From Phellopilus nigrolimitatus (lineage: Eukaryota; Basidiomycota; Agaricomycetes; Hymenochaetales; Hymenochaetaceae): a stretch of 64,000 nucleotides of DNA. Under the pieces are notes generated by a model. The model was not told the origin of the DNA, did no database searches, and was given only the letters and a program-made list of their open reading frames with translations. Shown in pieces: positions 12,901-24,521 of this stretch. Numbering within the stretch: position 1 is the first letter of the stretch; every line of letters starts with the position of its first letter. Location: contig JAJOHG010000004.1 of assembly GCA_021029095.1 (NCBI GenBank), positions 992,001-1,056,000 of the forward strand. The letters are read 5' to 3'. Both the position numbers and the translations under genes were made by a program.

Positions 12901-13839
12901 GAAGAGGATGACGACGACGACGACGACGAAGCCAATTTCTTTGCCCTGAAGGTGGTCAAGCCTCGCAATATCTGGGAATACCACATCCTTCGGCGGGTGC
13001 ACAGTACGCTTGCGTCGCCCCTCAGGTCATCCATTATCAACCCTCATGCTCTATATGCGTATCGCGACGAAAGTTTCCTTGTCCTTGACCTATGCAACCA
13101 GGGTACGCTTCTGGACATGGTCAACCACGCTGGGGATGCTGGCGTCTTGCAGCAGGGTGCCTGCCTTGACGAACTCCTCGTCATGTTCTTTGCAATTGAA
13201 CTTATCAAGTTCATCGAGGGGATGCACGCTACAGGCTTCATCCACGGCGATTTCAAGATGGACAATTGCTTGCTCCGGCTGGAAGAGGTGCCAGGCGGGT
13301 CCAGCGCGTGGTCAGGGATGTACCAGCCAACGGGCGAGGGCGGCTGGAAGCACAAAGGCGTCAAGATGATTGACTTTGGTCGGACGATCGACACGCGTAT
13401 GTATCCCGCAGGACAGCACTTCATCGCGGACTGGAAGACGGACGTCGGCGACTGCCTTGAGATGCGCGAGAACCGGCCGTGGACGTACGAGACCGACTAT
13501 TATGGCCTCGCGGGCATCGTCTACTGCATGCTTTTCGGCAAGTATTTCGACGCGGCGACCGTCGTCCCGGTTCCGTCTGCGGAGCCTACACGGTATAAGA
13601 TCGCACCGCAGTTCAAGCGCTACTGGCAGGCGGAACTGTGGGCGCGACTGTTCGACGTTCTCCTCAATCCGACGCTCGTGCGGCCGGATGGCTCGCTTCC
13701 TCTTGTCCCAGAACTGGCATCTCTGAGAGATGAGATGGAGACGTGGTTGGCAAGCAACTGTAACAGGAGCAGCAATACACTGAAAGGACTCTTGAAGAAA
13801 GTGGAGCGATCCGTTCTGTCTAGCTCGAGCTCAAAATAA
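9965..13839 (+). CDS. BUB1: Spindle-checkpoint kinase BUB1 / MADBUB
   Basis: Kinetochore Ser/Thr kinase of the mitotic checkpoint. The N-terminus is the Mad3/Bub1 TPR region (DDPLAPYERYVAWLVKQ... LYEEYAVFLEQQNRLREAEEAYRLG). A GLEBS-like, Bub3-binding stretch follows (TINTKEALKDVFGMYNSP, about 11095-11155). Then FRPFVDE, KKEN and FKPFVDE occur in a row (11377-11520), which looks like an ABBA-KEN-ABBA cassette. A conserved-looking block MTPIAERTFECTMSTR lies near 12265. The kinase domain starts near 12780 with GKLGEGGFGAVFKAK, has an unusual Asp-rich insertion before ALKVV, then HGDFKMDN and DFGRTID. Splicing needs a GC-AG intron at 10349 (donor GCGAGT). Bub1-type kinase plus KEN in one protein suggests an undivided MADBUB. 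No N-terminal KEN1 is seen. Confidence 0.88.
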
Positions 13840-14398
13840 TACTTTACTTACCACTCATTTTTTGTACACGTTGTACTCTCTTCATTTCTTAATTTATAAA
13901 GTATGCTTCTGGACTAGGAGGAAGTTTTGAGCACAAAGCATATACGGATTGTTGACAATGTTTACGAGGGGGAAAGAGATGTAAAGCCAAAGGAGATTAT
14001 GGGTGAAGACCCAAATTCGCAGATATCGAAATCGCTTGTTCATTGGTTCCGTATAACGTTCCAGACTCCACAAACACATGACAAGCAAACGAAGTGAGCT
14101 GAGGTTGAGAACAAGATGCAAATAGCGAGCAAGTAATTCAAGTATCCAGTTATAGGTGGCTACATCACGGTCATATGTACTACGTACCATTGACTTGGAC
14201 ACGAAAATCTCCGTCGCAGTTACTACTGTAAAACATTAATAGGGCGCGACAATTCCTATCCCGTTCCGAACACTGAGGCACATGGGAATATTCAATTGCT
14301 AAGTACAAGCCATCAGCACGATATCTTGTACAGTCGCAACTACATCCACATCGCTCATGTAACAATCCTCCCTTCCTCTGCGTCCTATTTTCTGAATA
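13840..14398. other. Intergenic between convergent BUB1 and ataxin-2 genes
   Basis: About 560 bp between two stop codons. It is AT-rich and has several AATAAA-like elements near the BUB1 end (attataaagta around 13892). No coding frame is credible. Confidence 0.5.
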
Positions 14399-17300
14399 TC
14401 ACGCATGACCAACGCCGCCCATGGGAACAGGCGGGGGTGGGCCAGCCTCGTACGGGTGCATGGGACCACTTGGTCCCTGCGGAGCCATCATCATTGGGTA
14501 GGGCATGGCGTGTTGCACTGTACTTATCGTGAACATCTTCGCACTGTATGCATCAAAAGGCATCATACGTTGTGGGCTATGGTAATATGGGTGTGCGTGT
14601 GCGGGTATAGGAGTAGGCGGCATGGACGGGCGAGGTCCACCGCTGTTTGGAGGCGGGTATGCGCCCGGCGGGGGCGGCGGAGGCATATACTGTTGCGGAG
14701 CTGTCGGAACAATTTGTCATTCCATGTTCAAAGCAAAAACATAAGACGGATTCGACATACGAGGCATCTGGCCCATAGGTGGGGGTGCATACATCGCTAG
14801 AAATACATATTAGGAGAAAAACAAGATAGGAAAATAATAATTGAACATACGCTGGCCATTGGGTGGAGGCATATTCGGCGGATAAGGCATGTGTTGCATA
14901 TACGGGCCCGGAACGAAAGCGCCAGGCGGAACACCAGCCATTTGGGACATCATGGGCTGATGGGGCTAAAGTTAAGAGGTCAAGAAACGCAGGTCGATAA
15001 AAATGCGATCTCTTACTTGTCCAGGATAATATGGCGCATAAGCATAAACAGCGTATCCACGCGTCGCCGCGGCAGCCTGCGCTTGTGCAGCCGCGTCTTC
15101 ATCGTAGGAAGGGGGAGGCGGGGGAGGCGGTCCATGGGGCGCCATGTGTGGAGATGCCTGCGGAGGAGGTGCCGCTGACGGCGGTGGAGGGAACATTTGC
15201 ATGTATCGCTTGCCGCTGTACGGCCAATTCGCACCTGAACGAAGTAAACGATAAAAGATAAAAGATACGAGAAAAACAGAAAGACCATACGCCGTACCTA
15301 TCGACACAGCTTCGTTTATCTTTGCATGTTTGAAAGGATTAAAGTCATCCTTGACGTTGGCGGGAGGGCCCTTTTTTATTTGCGTGCCGAAGAAGGGGTT
15401 GGGAGTGGGGGGTGTGCTCGCGATCTGGATAACAAAACAAATTAGAAAGGTAATGCACTAACGAAGAAAGTAACGTTCGACGCTCACGCTTTCCGGCTTG
15501 GGCTTGGGGGAGACCGTTGACGCTTGCGGGCTTGATGACCCAGTCTTTACATAGCATTTGATCTTTTAAAATGCATGATTCGACGGTAAATAATGTCTGA
15601 CTTACGGGAGTGAACGCTGCAGCTTTGGGGTTTGGCCGGAAAGAGGATGCATTCGCATTTAGTCGTTGGACCGAAGTTGGGCTCAAAGGTTGCGAGGGAG
15701 CTGCGCTTGGAAGAGTCTTCCCGTCTCCCGATGTTTGTTTTTTCGCACCACGGAACGGCGGGATAGACTGGATGACCATGCTTATCCTTGGCATCGTCTT
15801 CGACGACTCCAGCTTTCCGTTTGACCCATTCGCTTTCGCAGACACACCTGATGCACTTGAACCCGCAATGCCACCAATTGCGGCGTTTGAGCTTTTGCTC
15901 GCAGGTATGCGCTCAGCAGATTTGAGTGCTGATACAGACGGCCCGGATGGTTTGCGTGGAGGATCATAAGATCGTTGCGCGGGCGAGCCAGCCGAAGGTT
16001 TTTGCTGCACAGGCGAATTAACAATGGAGGTAGAAACACCAATAGAGCGCGCCTTTGTGGACTGGGCGTCCTGCGTCGACTTTTCGCGAATCTGGCGTTG
16101 TTTATCCTGGTCCTTGGCAAGAATAGAGACAAGATCCTCGGGGATGGGTTTATTCAGCTATACAACGGATCAATGAAGATTCCAATTAACCTCCAATGCC
16201 AGTATCAACAGCGGTTCGGATAAGTCGCACCTTGAAACTCTGACTGAATTTCACAAGTTCAGCAACGCGCTTATCCATTTCGTTCTTCACAAGCGCTTGC
16301 TTCTTCTGTGTTAATCGTTGCTTTTCGTTCGTAACAAAGTCACGGAACGCGGGCAATGCATCCGCAGGCTGCTGCTAAAAGACCAGATAGATTGAGGTTT
16401 AAGATAGCAGGATTGTGACTGATAACACACTTTCACTGCGCCACTGCCTGCTGGGCTAGGCGTTGCTCGAGGCAGCACTTTCTCTGTCCCATCGGGTGCA
16501 TTTACAGATACTTTCGGAACAGGTACGTCAAGGATCTCTTGCTTGTCCACATCACCATCTTTAGATGTAGCTCCCGTAACCGGAGCACCATTCGGGTTTG
16601 AACGACGTGCACCAGGTGGAACATAGGCATTTGCGCCTCGCACTACAGCACCATACCTGAAAGGAGATGGGTACAATTTACACAGCTGAGAAAAGGGGAC
16701 GTACTTGTCCTCCTCGTTAACGCCGCTATCATCGACCGTCATACCACGTTCCTCGGCCACGTGAGGATTAGTTGTCGTAGTCTGCAAAATGAGACGACTT
16801 CGTATCAAACAGAAAGACCAGATACTCTAAAAACTCACCCCGGTAATTTCCGCTGCGATCTGCTCCGCTCGACGCTCGCGTTCCTTAAAATCTTTCGCAG
16901 AGCGGTCGAGACGCGTCGTGTACTCATCCTCATCAAAGTGAGTGCGCACACCAAACAGACGCTCGTTTGCCGCAAATTGGTCCCACTGGCCCGGGGAAGT
17001 CGACGAGCCAGCCCCGAACGTTAAGTCATCGCCGCGCGGGAGTTCAAAAGCACCAGCGCCAGCTGCGGTCTCAGCTGCATCTGGTTGCCACGCCTGCAGT
17101 TCGCGCTCACGCTTCTGCGGCGTAGTGCGCGAAATTTCGTTATCGGTTCGAAAAGCTATGCGTAAAGGAGATGAGTATGAAAAAGTTCAAAAATACGCAG
17201 ACGCAGAAGTTGGATATCAAGCCGTGCTTGGCAGACGAAAGCAAAATATGTTCCCAGCAAAGCCGCCTTTCCGCATCCAATGACATTACTAGCCTATCTC

Positions 17301-18261
17301 CATCTTACTTGCAGCAAAGCAAACCGATGCCACAAAGACTTAGCTTTTTCCCCCAGAAATCCAACCAAGCCCGTGAAGTATTGCGGCTCAATAAATTTTC
17401 ATTTCACCCCCAACTTTGCCAATCCACAACTCCATAACATAGAATCCAAACACTCACAGTCGTTAACCTTAGACATTGTGCCAGAGCCTGCGGGACCAGG
17501 CGAGAACGACAGCACGTTGGAAGCCGGGATCTTAATGCTCTCTTTCGGAGGTGCACTGGGTGTCGAAAGGTCTTTGGCGTTCTTGAGAGTGAGGCCTGTA
17601 CAGAATTCGCAAACATATCGAAAGCAGTTCAAAGAATATTACAGATAAGCCAAACATGCATAGGATTACCGTCAGAAACCTGATACGAAGGCCACATACG
17701 ATTAAGCAGTACGTACTAGCGTCATCGGAAGCAGACGGGGAGACGAAGGTAAGAATGCCTTCATAACGGGTGTTCGTGCGAAGCGATACCGTTATAGTTT
17801 GATTCTTCAGGTGCGCAAAGGAGAAGAATGAAAAGTCAATCGCCGAAAGCAACGGAACGAAATAGGTTTAGAATTGAGCAATCAAGGAGGAGAAATAAGG
17901 AGTAAGACTGACAATGCTTCCTGCTAGACCCGCTAACAACTGCTGCTTATCCTCAGCGGAACCCCATGCGTTCGGCGGGTTCTTGCCATTAGCCGGACCG
18001 TTGAGAGGGGGGAAAACCGTTGGCTGGCCCGCGTGCTCCTCCTGTCGGATTTGGGTTGAAAGGAGGTATGGGAGCCGGAGAGGCACGGTTTGACCATGCG
18101 GGTACTCGCCTGCCGACAACGATATGCGATTAGGAAGCCAGCGCACACAGAGCGAATTATTTGAGCCACACAGCGACTCACCGCACGGGAGTTGGGCTAT
18201 GCGGATTCGCGTCAGGGCCTTTCTTGAGAGGAGGACCCTTGGGGGTCCGAACGGATGCCAT
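14399..18261 (-). CDS. Ataxin-2 / Pbp1 homologue (Sm-ATX, LsmAD, PAM2)
   Basis: RNA-binding translational and stress-granule regulator that partners poly(A)-binding protein. From ATG 18261 (MASVRTPKGPP) the order is a disordered N-terminus with KNPPNAWG, an Lsm-like domain (TITVSLRTNTRYEGILTFVS), then the LsmAD domain (FRTDNEISR... LFGVRTHFDEDEYTTRLD, about 16860-17160), a PAM2-like motif (RPNPKAAAFTP, near 15610-15650; NPxAxxF fits), and a Pro/Met/Tyr-rich tail to the stop at 14399. An unusually long intron of about 300 nt lies at about 17157-17456. Near 18005-18018 the frame breaks in a TTTTCCCCCC run: the upstream frame fits splicing and family sequence, but PLNGPANGKNPPNAWG is one frame off. 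I suspect a missing C. Confidence 0.85.
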
Positions 18262-21060
18262 GTCAAGTCAACTTGACGAGTGCAGAGCTAGATTGAATAG
18301 AAAGAAGAGGAAGGGACAGAAGATAATGGTAGAAGAATGAGAGAGTCGGAAAAGTCGCGACTTGAAAGCAGGACACGCGTAGATATACGCCAATAGTCCG
18401 TGCAGATGCAGCGCGCTGCGCTCGTCGTCGAGTCGGGCGTCGAGCGTCAAGCGAAAGCGCTGGATATGGAAGTAGAAGTGAGAACTGAAATATAGTCTGG
18501 TCAGGCAGGTTGCGCGAAAACGAAGTTCGTGGCAAAGACCAGTGTTGATGAGGACGTGGGAGAGAAAATATGTCCTTGCTCCCTGGCAGCGGCGGCGGCG
18601 AGGGCGAGAGCGGCAGCGGCGGCGTTGTGGACGACGACAACGACGGGGGTACAGTGTAACACTTGAGGGCGTGATGGCCCCCGGGAACTCAGGAAGCCTC
18701 TCAGCCACAAACAAGCGCAAGCAGCCTTCTGATACCGCTGAATCACAGCTATTTTCCTTTTCCACGTCTTGATCATTTTTATATTTGTATTTAAATGCTA
18801 TGAGCAGCAGAGACATCTATCCCACAATCCCAAACAGCATTCTATCCAGCAACATAATTTTTTTTCTTGCGCACAGATATTGTGGAAGTGGACTGACTGA
18901 CCACCGACCGGCTCGTGTTCGAAGCCGCAGTGGGAGAAATTTCAGAAGCGGGTCCAACCGAAACCTCAATCAATGTCGCTATCTCAGTGAACCCGTTTGA
19001 CTGAAACCTCGCCGTAAGGCTTAGGCCTAAGCACTCGCATACGACATAAGGAACCTCCTTATTTTTTTGGTGCTATCGCTCAGACCTAGTCGTTGAGCTT
19101 CGAAGTACAAACCTCAGCAAATGCGCAAGCACGCATTCGATGATGCAATATGGCAAACACGATGTTGAAGCCCTGCAGCTTCATTTGCGTGCTCTCTAAC
19201 CTTTAGATATTCACTGTTCGTGGTATGCAGGGAAGTACCAAACCTGGTACGGAAGCTGAGCATCATTATACAACGTGTTAGAAGGAAGCATGATACTCGT
19301 ATCGTATCCTGAAAAATCGTCCTCCCAAGCCATCTCTATCGAACTGCTCGCCGACATCTCTGTCGGGGGTTTAAACCTTACCTTGACCCGAGTCGGAGAA
19401 AATCAACGAAGAGAAATTCATTGATTAACAAGAGCTATGAAACTAGTATAACCACGGAACCATAACTTATGCATTGAGTCCGAGATCGTTTCAAGTAATT
19501 TGATTGCAGGTAGCAGGCCAATTCCCACGAAAGCAAAGAAAAAAAGTTGAAATAAGTATGTAGTGGCAACTCACTAACACGGGTAGTCACCGTCAAAATA
19601 AGGACTAACGTGGCTATCCAGACATTCTGAATAGAGTTTGCTGCGAGGCCTTGCCGTTTCATACGAACAAGAGAAGGCCAGCATTGTGGCGGAAGAGATG
19701 GGGAAAAGCTGGTCAAGTCCCCTTTAGGATTCGTGATATAGCATAGGCCGACGTGAAAATAGCGAAGGATCAAGGTTGCAGCGCTGTCACCAAGGTACAC
19801 AAAGTCCCTTCCATACTATCCAGCAAGCCTAGACCATCATCGAAGACGCCCCGGCAGGAGTTTTAGGTGTCGGAAATCAATATTGTCAGTAATCAAGTAT
19901 TCTTGAGTTCCGTACTTGCCCCCTCAGGTGGACGAAAACGATTTGTAGGGATCTGGGTTTCAAAACGTACCTGTGCGTGACTAGTATTCATAATCCCTGG
20001 ACGTCGGTAACCGCACTGATACACAATGCAAGCTAGTAGAGTAAAATGATAATGAGCTGTGTATTCTACTGCCACTAGTCCCATAAAATTCGGCGACGGC
20101 TAGGGTGGCAGTCTCCCGACAGTGAACAGCTCCGAAGCATTCCTGCTATGCGATAAATCGTGTAAACGATACAAGCCAGCGCCAGCGCTCGGTTCGCACA
20201 AACAGGGTACCAGATCAACAGATCGTTAAAAATACACTGAAACCGAACCTCGAGACTGTCGTAAGTCGGCAGAAGCATCTAGGATAGATTGACTTCAGGA
20301 TGTGACGTTCTGCAGCAACTTGTACTCAACGAAGTCGAGAGTGTGCTCTCATTTTAAAAAAGCACGGAGACAAGTCCCAGTCAATGGCGGGAAGAAAGGT
20401 GAGAGCAAGAGGGAAAGAGGTTGACGAGCATCTTAGTATGTGGTCCGGAGATATCCGTAGGCAAGTTGCAGCCGGATTGGCCGCGGAAGGGTCATGCTCT
20501 ACTTCTCATCCTTCACCCATGACCACCGCGCGTCTGCGTCGCATCGGAATGACAGCGAATGACCTCCCAAGCCAAACTCTTATATTGACTCAATTCAAAG
20601 CGCGCATGTCGCTGAACGTGATTGCGAACAGGCTTTAGTATCCCGTCATACCCGACTCTGCTTTCAGAATCATTCTTCGCCTCAACATTTCTAAGTCCGT
20701 ATTCAAAACGAAGGCACACTGCGGCTGGCACGAGACCCTTACTGAACCTTACAATGCAATTCTTGTCGGCGGCCAATCATTATCTACCCTGACTACGCCC
20801 GATTTCGCGTATGGTATTCGTTCTGAGAACGGCGGATACTTTAGGCGCTTCTGTATTCAATGAATGCGGGGAATCGATTGTCTGTATACGGTCCGCGCGG
20901 GGTAAATTTTTCCGTTAAGACGCATGGGATTCCCAAGTTCGAAGCAGTATAAATCTAGAGTCGTGACGGGACCTGGAAGCCGCGAGCATTTATCTGGACG
21001 CCCTGGGACCCCAACCCCCTACATATACTCCACTCCAGGTTGCCGGAGCACTCGCTCAGA
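18262..21060. other. 2.8 kb gene-poor region
   Basis: Upstream part (18262-18800) is the ataxin-2 leader and promoter, with a GGC-rich simple run near 18585-18625. From 18800 to 21060 I find only short open frames with no recognisable family, on either strand. A perfect 14 bp palindrome gcttaggcctaagc lies at 19019-19032. The 3' part should contain the aquaporin promoter. It could hold an untranslated RNA or a decayed repeat, but nothing in the sequence proves either. Confidence 0.45.
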
Positions 21061-22549
21061 ATGAACGCAGAACGCCCACAGTTCATCCACATCGCCGACG
21101 TCATGCCTCGCCCCGCGTTCTTGCGGGCATGGGAGCGACAGAGGCACACCCGTGTTCATTGGTTTGTCGAGTGTGTAGCGGAGTTTGTAAGTTCTATTTT
21201 TTGTTGTGTATCACCACGACGTCGCTCACAAATTGCCTTCGCTATACAGATGGGAGTATTTTTCTACACCTATGCGGGTAATTCTCGCCCGCTGTATCTC
21301 GAGGAAAGCTTTTGTCTCAACTCGCTTCAATAGGTACCGGTTCAACGGCTTCGATGGTAATTGGCAACCTTACTGGTCAGCCGAGTTTAGGATGCGAGTT
21401 ATCTCCGGAGAATTTTGTAGAGTTATTTCATACTGATATTCGACTCTACTCAAGCCCTTCTCCAAATTGGTTTTGCGTACGCGGTGGGCGTAGTACTTGC
21501 TCTAACCATTTGTGCCCCGACGTCTGGCGGACACTTCAACCCATGTGTAACTATTGCTTTCGCACTATTCAAGGGGTTTCCTTGGAAGAAGGTTCCGAGG
21601 TAAGTTTCGCAAATTCTGATGTTTTTTGTTTCTTCTCCCAACTCCAAGTGCGCAGGTTTATTATCGCGCAGATCCTCGGCGCGTATGTCGCTTGTTTGAT
21701 TATATATTTGCAGTGGAAAGGAAATATTACGGTAACTATGAGCCATGCCACTATCTTCGATAGTTAAACTTAAGCGTTGCTTACAGGTAGTTGAAGAGGC
21801 ACTCGCAGCGGCAGGCAAGTTGGACGCGATTAATTTTACTCCCAATGGTCCAGCTGGAATCTTCGGACTGTATACCACCACTGGTGCGAATTTGGGCTTT
21901 GTATTTGCGAACGAATTTTTCGTCGTAAGCCTCTCACACTATTCAAGGCGTTTCAAGAGTTGATGGTGTTTCACCTCCATAGGACTTTGTCCTCGGAATC
22001 ACGATTTGGGCATGCGTTGATCCATCCAACTTCTTCTGTCCACCGGTCGCCATACCTTACACGATCGGTACGAGAAATGTAACCGAGAGCCTTAATGTTT
22101 CGTCACTAAACTCGGTCTTATTCTGAAGGCCTCGCCTATGCCACTGCGATTTGGGGGTTTGCGCCAAACGGGCTCGCTGCAAACTCCGCGCGCGACATCG
22201 GCGGGCGGCTGATGGCGATGACGATCTGGGGAAGGGCGGCTAGCGGTGGCCGCTACGCGGCACTCGCCGCGCTGACGAATATTCTCGCGACGGTCGCCGC
22301 CGCGGTATTTTATGAGATATTCTTCACCGACTCAAGCCGGGGTACGTGCTGGCTTGTTGTGTTGAAGATTGGACTATTGCTGAGAACCCCTGCCTACTCT
22401 TCTCCTACGCAGTTCTCCCGCCGGCCCGAAGAGACTTTTTGTATGGTCATAAGGCACACGCAGAGCATCTTGAGAACCTTCACAGTCCAGATGCTTTCAT
22501 TTCCAACTCCAGCTTACACGAGAAGGTAGGGATCGAGGAGCATGCTTGA
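21061..22549 (+). CDS. Aquaporin / MIP-family channel with altered NPA boxes
   Basis: Six-helix membrane channel for water or small solutes. From ATG 21061 exons join as ...MGVFFYTYAG, TGSTASMVIGNLTGQPSLG, LLQIGFAYAVGVVLALTICAPTSGGHFNPCVTIAFALF, FIIAQILGAYVACLIIYLQW, NLGFVFANEFFV, DFVLGITIWACVDPSN and GLAYATAIWGFAPNGLAANSARDIGGRLMAMTIWG, ending VGIEEHA at 22549. The first NPA box is NPC and the second is NSA, followed by the RDIGGRL that replaces RD(L/F)GPR. Such deviating boxes occur in some fungal aquaglyceroporins. One intron needs a GC donor (T|GCGAGT at about 21389). The protein lacks a long N-terminal extension. Confidence 0.85.
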
Positions 22550-23218
22550 ATGTAGGGAACAACTGAATAACAGGGTATGGCAATGAATGCGTCTCTTTCG
22601 GATGTTAGGTTATGATAAATATCGAGTAGTGTATTTTATGGTAATGCATGTATGTTCAGCGCAATGAAATCGGTTGTCAAATTACGGTGGTGGCAGTTTT
22701 GCTACAGTTATCCACAATTCTGCATCTCAATTATTCTAATAAATCTCAATTTTTTTCATCACGGCCAAGAATTTGAAATGTAGCCCTCCGATTCTGTTGA
22801 TAGTAAATTAGTAAGATGTTCAGCAGACCCTGGCTACATTCGACACACGTTGATCCGGGCAGTGACGAACGCCGATCATGTCCAACAATTTCAGACGGAA
22901 GTATAATCGTCACTTTTTCTCAAAAATTCTCAAGCGTATGTTAGAGAAACTTCATAATTAATGAGCTTCGTAAAGCCACTCTGAAGTCGTGACTCTTTTT
23001 TTCTGGAGCAGAGAACAAACAAAGCCAATAAGATTTCGAGGAATGTCGCGAGCGTGAGAAAATCAAATGAAGCTGACATGTGATTACTGATCACATCGGG
23101 CTGCCTTCGGCTCTGCACCTGAGCTGGCATAATTCTGTTCTCTCTGCTTGCTGACTATCTCTCGCATTGGCAATCCCTCTCTCTCGCGAACAAATTCTGT
23201 TCCACTCTTCCAGCTCTC
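22550..23218. other. Intergenic, AT-rich
   Basis: About 670 bp between two plus-strand genes. It should hold the aquaporin 3' region and the next promoter. I see no conserved motif or gene. Confidence 0.45.
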
Positions 23219-24102
23219 ATGTCAAGTCCAAGTTCAACGCGGTCGGCGTCATCAAGCTCGCGAGCCGGAAACCTTTCTTCGGGGCACGTCGCATTCGTGC
23301 GCCTCTCGCGGCACACCCTCAAGCAGCTCAAATTTGTACTGCCTGGTGGGCTCGTAACGTACCTTCTCGGTACCGTCGCGCGGTTCTGGCAGCTGGTTGA
23401 GGAGGAGAATGGATGGGCGCGGTGAGCAATGCTTCAGTGTCTATCTATCGCCGTTGACTGAAATAAATTGTAGGTTATACGCCCGAACATCTTTGGCTTG
23501 TGGTCTTCTGACAATTGGCCTTTTTCTCTATATCCTTCTCGTTCCATGGCTAAAGGGGACGCAACCAAATGTACGTGAAAACGAATTCGCTTCCTAGATA
23601 AATAGGTTTCTGTATGGCGGAACTGCCAGGCTGTTCACCATGTTTCTATATAGATTATATATTTGTTTTGGGAGGTTACTGATTGGCTGTTGATTTCTCC
23701 AGTACTCACAATGGCGACAATCCGGGGAGCTGTCTTTCGTTGTTCCGGTAAGTCCACATATCACGATGTTTTTGTGCATTCGTCGCGACTAACTAATGGA
23801 CTCGACACATGTCACCGTTCGTCCTTGTCTTTGCTTTTTTTTTTAATTACAGGTTCTGACGGCACTCATGGTCCTCGGATGGCCTCTTCTGTCTTTCACG
23901 CTAAGTCACTGGACCGATCTCGGACTCCTGAAAGGCGTGGTAGCATGTACGTCTCCTCCCCTTCTACAGCGCAAGCCGCTTCGCGCTAACCGACTTATTC
24001 AAAATGTATCCTGTGAAATGCGTGTCCACAGCTTCCGGCATGTACGCACTAATATTTGGGCTCATTGGGCTCGTACCCGCCCCGATGATGAGAAGGCATT
24101 GA
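23219..24102 (+). CDS. Small multi-pass membrane protein, unknown function
   Basis: I do not recognise the family. From ATG 23219 five exons join in phase into a protein of about 180 residues. It has a Ser-rich start, HTLKQLKFVLPGGLVTYLLG, then four hydrophobic segments: LVTYLLGTVARFW, LACGLLTIGLFLYILLVPWL, VPVLTALMVLGWPLLSFTL and MYALIFGLIGLVPAPMM. It ends with MMRRH. Intron borders are canonical (for example GCG CG|GTGAGC, and CCG|GTAAGT). A tail-side PAPMMRR and the lack of a signal peptide suggest an endomembrane protein. The phase-consistent splicing makes a real gene likely. Confidence 0.65.
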
Positions 24103-24521
24103 GCTAATGGAGTACGCATATGGGTCAGCGCCGGTGCGCATCGTCTCGCTTTGGACTTAGAACCTAGACTCTACAATCTCGTGTATATGATTCATCAGGA
24201 TTTTTTTTTGTCCGCTTTCTGCTCTCCTCTTTCTCCCTCTTGCTATGAGCACGCAATGTAATACCGATGTATACCAAGGTCGTAAATAATTAGGAAGCCC
24301 TCTGATTTTTTTTGTCGATGCCGAGTGAAGAAGGTAAGTATACATGATGATATAGTCGCGTAGATTGCCTTGTTTGAGTACAACAAAAAGTCCTAAAGCA
24401 ATGAATTGCGAGTGAAATAGTAACTAAGGATAGGAGGTCGTCACAGTAAATGATAGCGAAGAAGAAAGGTCGTGGATTGCGGAGGAGGCCGTTACCGACG
24501 AGGCACTGCGTGGGCGGCGTT
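24103..24521. other. Short intergenic between convergent genes
   Basis: About 420 bp between two stops, with T-runs at 24201-24210 and 24306-24313. No gene seen. Confidence 0.45.

Noticed and set aside
18585..18625. GGC-rich run as a coding repeat
   Set aside because: It lies in the ataxin-2 leader with no phase-consistent exon.
19019..19032. Perfect palindrome gcttaggcctaagc as a regulatory site
   Set aside because: Only one copy, no gene nearby, and a palindrome this short is expected now and then in 64 kb.
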